A DNA stretch of 64,000 nucleotides, taken from Terana coerulea (lineage: Eukaryota > Basidiomycota > Agaricomycetes > Polyporales > Phanerochaetaceae). Positions 57,419 through 64,000 of this stretch are shown here, in pieces. Where the stretch lies: NCBI GenBank assembly GCA_024811115.1, contig JAKOGH010000647.1, positions 1 to 64,000 on the forward strand. Direction: 5' to 3'. Every line of letters begins with the position of its first letter. The stretch's first letter is position 1. The position numbers and the translations under genes were made by a program. The notes below the pieces were generated by a model. It had not been told where the DNA came from. It was given only the letters and a program-made list of their open reading frames with translations, and searched no databases.

Positions 57419-58264
57419 TCAGTGGAAGGGGCATACCACTATCTCAGCGGCGCCGCCAAGCTGATTAATGAAAGAAGAAGGCTCGGCGGACAGTACAAAG
57501 TAGTCAGTGAACTCGTCGTATAGGATGGTGATGGCGGGTTTGGCTGACAGGCGGGAATGACACATAGTTAGCCATGCGGTCGACCATCCTCAAGTAGGTT
57601 CACTTACAACCATCGCTGTTGACCCAGTTAGCGACCAGAGTACCCCCGTTGTAACTCCAGATGGCGCTTTCCGACAAAGGGTTCGGCCGCCCGATAGGTA
57701 CGTTCACATTGGTGAACTCGTTGGGTACGTTTTGAGGGGTTGCCCCAGGCGAAGCTGTTCACGACATCACACTTGAGTTATATGATACGGAGCATGCACA
57801 GATGGCTTACTCTGGGAAGTGTAGCTGAGATAGTTCCATTGCCCGTTCGTAGGCGTAATATCAGCGTTGTTGATCAAACCCTGGATCCCTCCAATGTAGG
57901 GATAGTTTGGGTCGCAATTCTGTTGGTAGGAGTGCGTTTCGTGAGTAGCATACCAATAATGTACTGGAGCACTCACCGTGCACAGTAGATTGAAGATAGC
58001 ACCGTTGCATGTATCAAAGTTGACGAGCGCAGCAGCGTTGGGGTCGATAGTGTAGCCGGACGAGGTATCGCCAGCGGGACCGCCATAGGCATTGCTGAGA
58101 TAGCCGTTGAGTACCCCATCGGCAGAGGTTACCCGGATAAGGCCGCCGTTCACTGTGATGCATCCCTGGGTGGATTCCGTCTTTGGAGCAGGAACTGCGA
58201 GGGAAACGGTCAAGAGAGAAGAAGCTACCATAACAGTGAGGGTTGTGCGAAGAAGAGAAAACAT
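57419..58264 (-). CDS. secreted protein of unknown function
   Basis: Signal peptide MFSLLRTTLTVMVASSLLTV then SLAVPAP from ATG 58264. The mature protein begins KTESTQGCITVNGGLIRV and continues with NGYLSNAYGGPAGDTSSGYT, FDTCNGAIFNLLCT, and after an intron NCDPNYPYIGGIQGLINNAD. The next exon reads TSPGATPQNVPNEFTNVNVP, then AIWSYNGGTLVANWVNSDG. The last contains KPAITILYDEFTDYFVLSAE and ends GGAAEIVVCPFH, TGA 57419-57421. About 220 residues, four exons, all junctions in frame. The repeating aromatic/Gly/Asn-rich pattern suggests a beta-rich extracellular protein. The family is not recognised. A TATTTAAG element lies about 70 bp upstream. Confidence 0.8.
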
Positions 58265-58338
58265 CGTATATGAACGCGGCTTCCGAATGGCGGGAGGTGT
58301 TGTGCATGCACTATCTTAGGGATGGCCTTGCTTAAATA

Positions 58339-59159
58339 CCGACATTGTGGTGGCTGTCCGCATTAAGCAGAGACTTGGGCACGATCAATACGACCCACAG
58401 AATCCGTGGTTGACGGAGAAATCGGAAGGAGAAGCCAGGTGAAGGGGAGTTGGAACCGGTCCTGAACACATAGTCACGGAAGCCCACCAAGTACCGGTGG
58501 CATGATTATCGTTTTGCTTCGTAGGATTCACCGTGAGGCATCGCATTCTCCCAAAAAGCGCTAAGAAGCGAGGCGCCCCCTGAGCGAATCCCGGTGGCCT
58601 TCGGGGCCAGGCATGTCTTCGGTCTGCACCGCAAATGACCGACGAACACCTGCTGGTTTCACTGTGAGCTGCACACGATGCACCCCGGAATTATCATTTT
58701 CAACGGCAGGGCCTGACGTGCCGGCGAACCTACGACCAGGAAAAGACAGCAAAGTATGACAAGCATGCCCTGGGCGTGTAGGAGAGGCTCACACCACACC
58801 TGACCTCTTTCCTGATTTGCAATGTGTAGACAAAAATTTCGTTTAGTCGGCTGGTGTATAGGGGGGTAGCACGCAGCGCACCTTGTTCTGACCGTTATGG
58901 AGTTATGTGTGGTGTTCAATGTCGCATACCAAGAAACGACGGGCCCCACACGGTGTCACACCGATACTATTCCAGGTGCAGCAGCTGTGCTATACGTAAG
59001 AAATGAACGTCTGACAGCGCAGATGCTTGTACCTTTCTAAGTAGCCATGAATACTTAGTCTTGATAGTCAAGGATTTCCCGTAATCAGCCGGGATATGTT
59101 TCGATACAACAATTCGCTACCGATACAACCTGATTGATTACCGCTCCTTTCTTTATGAT
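58339..59159. other. intergenic stretch, no gene recognised
   Basis: Short frames only, no domain. Confidence 0.4.
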
Positions 59160-59934
59160 TCACGCCGAAGTGAAAGGCACGATATGACATCTGTAATTCG
59201 GAACTGTAGTGTTGAAGAATAGAAATATTCAGAAGACATACCCCAACAGACCACGACCTCCCCACCCTTTCCTTGGTACCAGTGTCAAAGTAACAACTTG
59301 ATCGTCAGCACGGAGGATTTGGATGGCAACCTCGCGCTGGAATACCGGGTATGAGGGAATGTAACTGATGAGGAGAGTAACACATACGTTCTCATGAGTA
59401 GCGACTAAAGGCGCGAGTGCCTGCAGAGACCCAGAGGTTAACGAGGACTTCGTCAAGCTGCCGAATGCTAATATGAGGTCCTCTCTCAGTAGACCCTATC
59501 CAGAGCGAGTGAGAAACCTTCAAGCCAAAACTTGCATCGATGCTTACAGCAGTTGCAGCAGGGCTTCCTGGAGCCACGCCATCCACCTTGGCAAATGGGT
59601 GAAGTCCTGAAGGATCTGGAACTTCTGCCTGGGGTGACTCCACTGCAAGCTTCGGGTCATATACGCCTTGCAAGCCCTTGGCAATCGCGTCCGTAACATC
59701 CCTGAGATCGTTGCGAAGTTCGATTATTCGGACCCGAGCATGCCTAACCTCCCACACATCGATGTCTGCTCTTGGAAAGCCTTCATGATCAACGAGAGGG
59801 GATTGCATAGTTACATTGTTGGTTTGCAGTACGGAGGCTTGCGCGTCGATTTCAGCCTCTATTGCGTCCTTGCGAGACATGAGTGCGCGAACCTGGTCAG
59901 CAGGCGATTGTCTTTTTGGTAGCTCCATTCCCAT
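59160..59934 (-). CDS. NAS2: proteasome assembly chaperone Nas2/PSMD9
   Basis: Chaperone that binds the Rpt5 ATPase during assembly of the 26S proteasome base. MGMELPKRQSPADQVRALMS from ATG 59934 begins the helical hairpin domain (RKDAIEAEIDAQASVLQTNN, GFPRADIDVWEVRHARVRI, LRNDLRDVTDAIAKGLQ). FAKVDGVAPGSPAATA, then after an intron GLLREDLILAFGSLT, forms the PDZ domain; LQALAPLVATHEN and VTLTLVPRKGWGGRGLLG complete it. The last exon, joined after GLLG, gives CHIVPFTSA with TGA at 59160-59162, matching the conserved family end. Four or five exons, about 200 residues, usual length. Confidence 0.9.
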
Positions 59935-60182
59935 TGCAATACAGAAGACAGTAGATGCTATTTGCAGGCCTGACCTGTAATCGAAATAAGTGAAGGAGGA
60001 GGTATGAATGAGAGCGGCCGGAGTCGTCTTTCAGAGAGAGAGAGAGTTTAGGTTCGACAACCCTGTTTCGGGGTTATCCACACAAAATACCGACGCGATG
60101 CAGCCTGTGTCCGCTGCAGCTGGCTGTGCGTGCAACTTCCCGACATCCTACTTGGCATTGCGTCTCATCTCATACACACTAG

Positions 60183-62863
60183 ATGGAGGACTTTCCAACC
60201 TTTGTTCCAACGGAAAGCTCGAACTCCAAACGGAATTCGCGGACTACTTCTTTCGCTTCCCGAGAATCTGCGCAAAACCTCTTCCCCACCGGCCGAATAC
60301 CCAGAGCGCGAACTCCGAGTTCACTATACCGTCCTCCATCCAGTGGTGCGCGCAGCAACGGGTACGTGCTATTCTATTGATACCGCGATGAGATATTAGA
60401 ATCAACGCACACCGCTAGGTCCGAGGCAGGCCGTTCAGATATACTAGCACCTGTCCCACTTAGGCATCTCACTTTACAACGGTCGGAAAGCCAGCACTGG
60501 CTTGGATCACCACCACTATCTCCTGTGTCTGCAGTATCTCGAACACTTTCACCAATCTCTCATGTATCGCTATCTCCGACGTACACTAGGAAACGACACG
60601 GCTCTAGCTTTGGTTCGGTCGCAGAATCTGAACGGCACCAGTTCCCTGCTGCCACACACTCGCACCTACGGAGTATACCTGAATCGAAGTCAAGTGATGA
60701 CGGAATAGGCCGGCGGTGGATTCGTTGGATGCACAAACAAGGCCTGAAACATCGCGTCGTCCCACTCATTGTACTCGCCTCAGTGCTCCTCAAGTGGTGT
60801 ACTGGGCTTGGGTCGTATTCTGGTGGGTTTTGAATTTGAGTTCCTCAATGGGGTTCTTACGCACTTGGGACAGGACAGGGGACCCCTCCTATGTATGGCG
60901 ACTACGAAGCCCAGCGACACTGGATGGAGTTGACTATTCACCTACCGTTCACGCAATGGTACACCTATGATTTGCAATATTGGGGTCTTGACTATCCCCC
61001 CTTGACCGCCTATGTATCCTGGATTTGCGGCGTTGTGTAAGTACACATAGTATGGCGCAGTCACGAATTCTGAAACGTATATTACAGGGGCTCTTGGCTA
61101 CAGCCGTCTTGGTTTACCTTAGACCGGTCCAGGGGTGTAGAAACTCCGGAAAGCAAAGTTTACATGCGCACGACTGTACTGGCTTTTGACACCCTAGTTT
61201 ATGTACCTGCCGTCATATACTTCACTCACGCGTGGCAGGGGAATCGTTCGGTTAGAACGCAGGTGATACGCCTACATCCACATCATGCATTAATTGCTGA
61301 CTCTCAATTATCAGCACATTTCATTGCTTATCTCGCTATTGCAACCGGCTCTATTACTCATCGACTTCGGCCATTTCCAGTACAACTCGGTCATGCTAGG
61401 TAATATCCCTAGTATTCAAGCGGCAGTCTCCTACTCATGCGTGGTCTAGGTCTTACCGTCCTTTCTATCAGCTTCTTTGCGCGAGGCCGCGACTTACTCG
61501 GTGCGGTGTGCTTTGTGCTGAGCCTCGGGTTCAAGCAGATGGGATTGTACTATGCCCCGGCTATCGGCTCTTATCTTCTCGCCAAATGTTTGTCTCTCGG
61601 TCCTCGCAAAGGGTGAGTGTGATTCAACTGATTCTTACCCTTTGGTTCTCACCCATTTCTTCTATGAAGGCTGCAACTCTTCATACGACTAGGTCTGGTC
61701 ACTACGGCGTCCTTTCTCATGCTGTTCCTACCGTTCCTCCCACCCTTTGCCCCGTTATCGGCCATTCTCGACACTATAAGCCGTATCTTTCCCTTCCATC
61801 GAGGCTTGTTTGAGGACAAAGTCGCGAATTTCTGGTGCGCATCCAACGTCGTCTTGAAATGGAGACTCTGGCTATCGCGTGATACCTTGGTCAAGATGTC
61901 TACAGCGCTCACTGCCGTCGGATTCCTACCCAGTGTGATCGGCATGATCTATAAGGGCTACAAACTGGGCGCAGTCGCTCAAAACAACGAGAAAGCAAAT
62001 AGCGGCGCCTCAACCTCTCATTCTCCGCCTGCCCCTGTCCTACCTCTCTTGCCATACGCACTTTTGACTTCGTCTATGTCATTCTTCTTGTTCTCCTTCC
62101 AGGTCCATGAGAAGACGATCCTTCTACCTCTTCTTCCCCTCACCCTCCTACTGTGCGGATCCTCGAGCCATTCTTTTACCTTCGAGTTGGGCGTTCTGGT
62201 CAATAATGTTGCTATGTTCAGGTAAGAACCCCACATATCTCGCTTATCACCTATTCTGAGGTGTCTCTCATAGTATGTGGCCGCTCCTAAAGCGAGATGG
62301 ATTAGCCGTGCAATACCTTGCAATCACTATACTCTGGAATAGACTGATTGGATATAACCCTTTCAAGCTGGAAAAGCGGTCCGCCATTGGATACATTTCA
62401 CTGGTACGATTTTTATTCCTATTCTGCAATCGAATTGTGGACGCTTACTGGGAATGGATAGGCCATCTACAGCACGTGTTTTGCACTACATGTCCTCGAG
62501 CCCCTCGCGCCACCGCCCGCACATCTCCCGGACCTCTATGCCGTCTTGAATGTATTGCTCAGCACTCCTGTCTTCGTCGTCACCTGGTTATGGTCAATCA
62601 AGCGTTCATTGGAGGTGGCGTGGAGTCTCGGTGGTATTGGATCCATATCCTCTGTCCCTGCGATACCACAATCACCTGTCGTCGACGGCCACAGTGCGGC
62701 ATCTGATGCTGATAGTGCCCTTTCAACACCTATAGAGGGTGTCTCAACTAGTCTTGGGCTTATCTTGGACGACCGAGCTTCGCGTAGGAGAAGTATGGGT
62801 TACGCGCAAGGGAAGAAGTCGTCACTGAGGGCCGAAAGCTCTGGCTCAGGTGTCACTTCATAG
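60183..62863 (+). CDS. ALG6: ALG6 glucosyltransferase (ER, N-glycan precursor)
   Basis: Dolichyl-P-glucose:Man9GlcNAc2-PP-dolichol alpha-1,3-glucosyltransferase, which adds the first glucose to the N-glycan precursor in the ER membrane. A serine-rich cytosolic N-terminal extension of roughly 160 residues ([20 protein letters not shown] onward) precedes the first helix, [20 protein letters not shown]. Family motifs follow: [96 protein letters not shown] and [20 protein letters not shown], then [21 protein letters not shown] hydrophilic C-tail ends [13 protein letters not shown] 62861-62863. About nine short introns, all in frame. The long N-extension is unusual but seen in fungi. Confidence 0.93.
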
Positions 62864-63573
62864 CAAGCCTGTATTTGTATTTGCATGGGCAATAGTAGAT
62901 GGTTACTACAAGACTTGAGGTTCTGGCACTGCCAGAGATATCGCAGATATCAGAGTGTGAGTCAGCCGCTGAATTATGAGCAAATAAAAGCTACAAGCGG
63001 TGACGGGATATCGACACCACCGGGCCCTCGGTCAAGGGAAGTGCGGAAGGACTTATAATAACTTAAGGAAAAGCCAGTGCCGCAGCTGATAGTCTTCTGT
63101 TTCTTACATTCACCGACAGAAGTAACGCACGCTGCAAAACAATACTTCAGCACCAGGGTTATGCCCTAGCTCGCGTGCGCATCAGGGATCATTAATGAAC
63201 CTCGGGCTATCGCGTGAGAGGCGATAATGTTAGCCACTACACCATATCGAATTGCATGCAGGTTAGGCATATATAAATACATTGTATTTTACTTTCTCCG
63301 TACGCCGTCAAGTTAGAGTATTTCTTTGGTATTTCTTTCCAAGTGCACGAATCTGTGTTAGTACGGCCCATGGATTAGTACCGTCCTTCAACCTATATTT
63401 TGCAATGTCTTGCGGTCCGAGTAAGTAGTCTGCTCAAATGGAATAGGCCGGCTGAGCGTGCACCACCACAGGGCAGCCTCTACTATAGTCTATCATATGG
63501 ATACACTGGCATACAATACATCTAGTCGTACAAAGCCTCCTCGCTCGCATCGATAACACATGGTAATATTCTA
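62864..63573. other. intergenic gap between convergent genes
   Basis: 3' flanks of ALG6 and SGF29; no gene recognised. Confidence 0.4.
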
Positions 63574-64000
63574 TTAGCTGCCTCCAGGCCACTCCACTAC
63601 CCATTGTGCGGATACGTTATGCTCCTGATCGTCGTCGTCCTCAAATTTCAACTTATACATGGGGATTTGCTTGGTTACCAGGACATTCTATCAGTAGGTG
63701 ATCAGTTCCAGCCCACGCAACATATCCCGGGAACTCACTCGAGTCATATCCTTAGGGCTTTCGATAACTTCCGCACGGTAGAAACAGCTCGTATCTGGGT
63801 ATAATGCCATCACCGTCGAACCCGTTCCGAATTCTGGGTATGCGTTTAGGTGAGCAGCGCTGTCCGGAGGAGCTGTCATGTCCGGAAGCGGAATAATGCC
63901 CCGTAGTGTTGTATTGTAGCACCTAAGATATGGTATACATGAGCCGCGTATAGAACCGACCGTTGGAGAACGTACATTCCCGGAGAACCATCTTCTTGCG
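63574..64000 (-). CDS. SGF29: SAGA-associated factor 29 (SGF29), 3' part only
   Basis: Subunit of the SAGA histone acetyltransferase complex; its tandem Tudor domain binds H3K4me2/3. The window covers the C-terminal Tudor part: IIPLPDMTAPPDSAAHLNAY, then GSTVMALYPDTSCFYRAEVI and ESPKDMTR. After an intron come YKLKFEDDDDQEHNVSAQW and VVEWPGGS, with TAA at 63574-63576. The aromatic and acidic residues of the methyl-lysine pocket (ALYPDTSCFYRA, FEDDD) are visible. The N-terminal coiled coil and start lie beyond the window. Splice sites are canonical. Confidence 0.9.

Noticed and set aside
59220..59265. Nas2 ending at YVF with an early stop
   Set aside because: A GT-AG intron starting at that point leads to an exon encoding CHIVPFTSA, the conserved family ending, so the early stop is intronic.
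1..64000. CRISPR arrays, rRNA genes, prokaryotic operons
   Set aside because: No regularly spaced identical repeats and no rRNA blocks were seen; introns and gene content show a eukaryotic fungal genome.

Overview
The window is genomic DNA of a basidiomycete fungus, most likely an agaricomycete. Genes are split by many short (about 50-70 nt) GT-AG introns. The families present are typical of wood- or litter-decaying mushrooms: a GH30 glucanase, three aryl-alcohol-dehydrogenase-type aldo/keto reductases, small secreted proteins, BTB and F-box expansions, and DUF6533-type membrane proteins. No species is claimed.

Layout. 0-6 kb: a degraded-looking DUF6533-type membrane gene and two F-box-like genes. 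6.3-6.8 kb: ribosomal protein eS30, with a probable C/D-box snoRNA in its third intron. 7.2 kb: a fragment of a membrane-protein tail. 7.6-11.4 kb: two tandem aryl-alcohol dehydrogenase (AAD) genes. 12.9-18.2 kb: two BTB/POZ genes flanking an aldo/keto reductase with a hydrophobic tail. 18.3-22.5 kb: an unknown gene divergent from the ribonucleotide reductase large subunit (RNR1). 24.2-24.7 kb: a small cysteine-containing secreted protein. 25.0-37.0 kb: a 12-kb mobile-element island. It holds a 1.8-kb TIR element with a GC-rich core, an inverted-repeat element with smaller elements nested inside, a 7.0-kb Ty3/gypsy chromovirus with LTRs and TAGAG target duplications, and a 1.1-kb TGTCGC-ended element carrying a tRNA-like sequence. 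37.3-38.6 kb: the third AAD gene. 38.9-40.7 kb: a single-pass membrane protein. 42.1-44.8 kb: GH30. 45.9-48.2 kb: a CK1-like kinase. 48.7-50.5 kb: a small secreted candidate and membrane-protein remains. 52.1-53.9 kb: fatty-acid desaturase. 54.6-56.9 kb: AidB-type acyl-CoA dehydrogenase. 57.4-58.3 kb: secreted protein. 59.2-59.9 kb: Nas2/PSMD9 proteasome chaperone. 60.2-62.9 kb: ALG6 glucosyltransferase. 63.6 kb to the end: 3' part of SGF29.

The genes do not form an obvious pathway cluster. They are ordinary housekeeping genes mixed with lineage-specific families, interrupted by the repeat island. Several conserved genes carry single-base indels (RNR1 twice, the first AAD gene, the AidB-like gene, probably the kinase). 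Some lie in homopolymers, so base-level assembly errors are likely and apparent pseudogenes here need caution.

Most interesting observations: the intronic snoRNA with two 25S-rRNA-like guides; a 4-nt microexon plus four ACGCGT boxes in 122 bp at the 5' end of RNR1; the TIR element whose core is open in all six frames; the nested miniature elements; and the one-directional C/T differences between the two LTRs.
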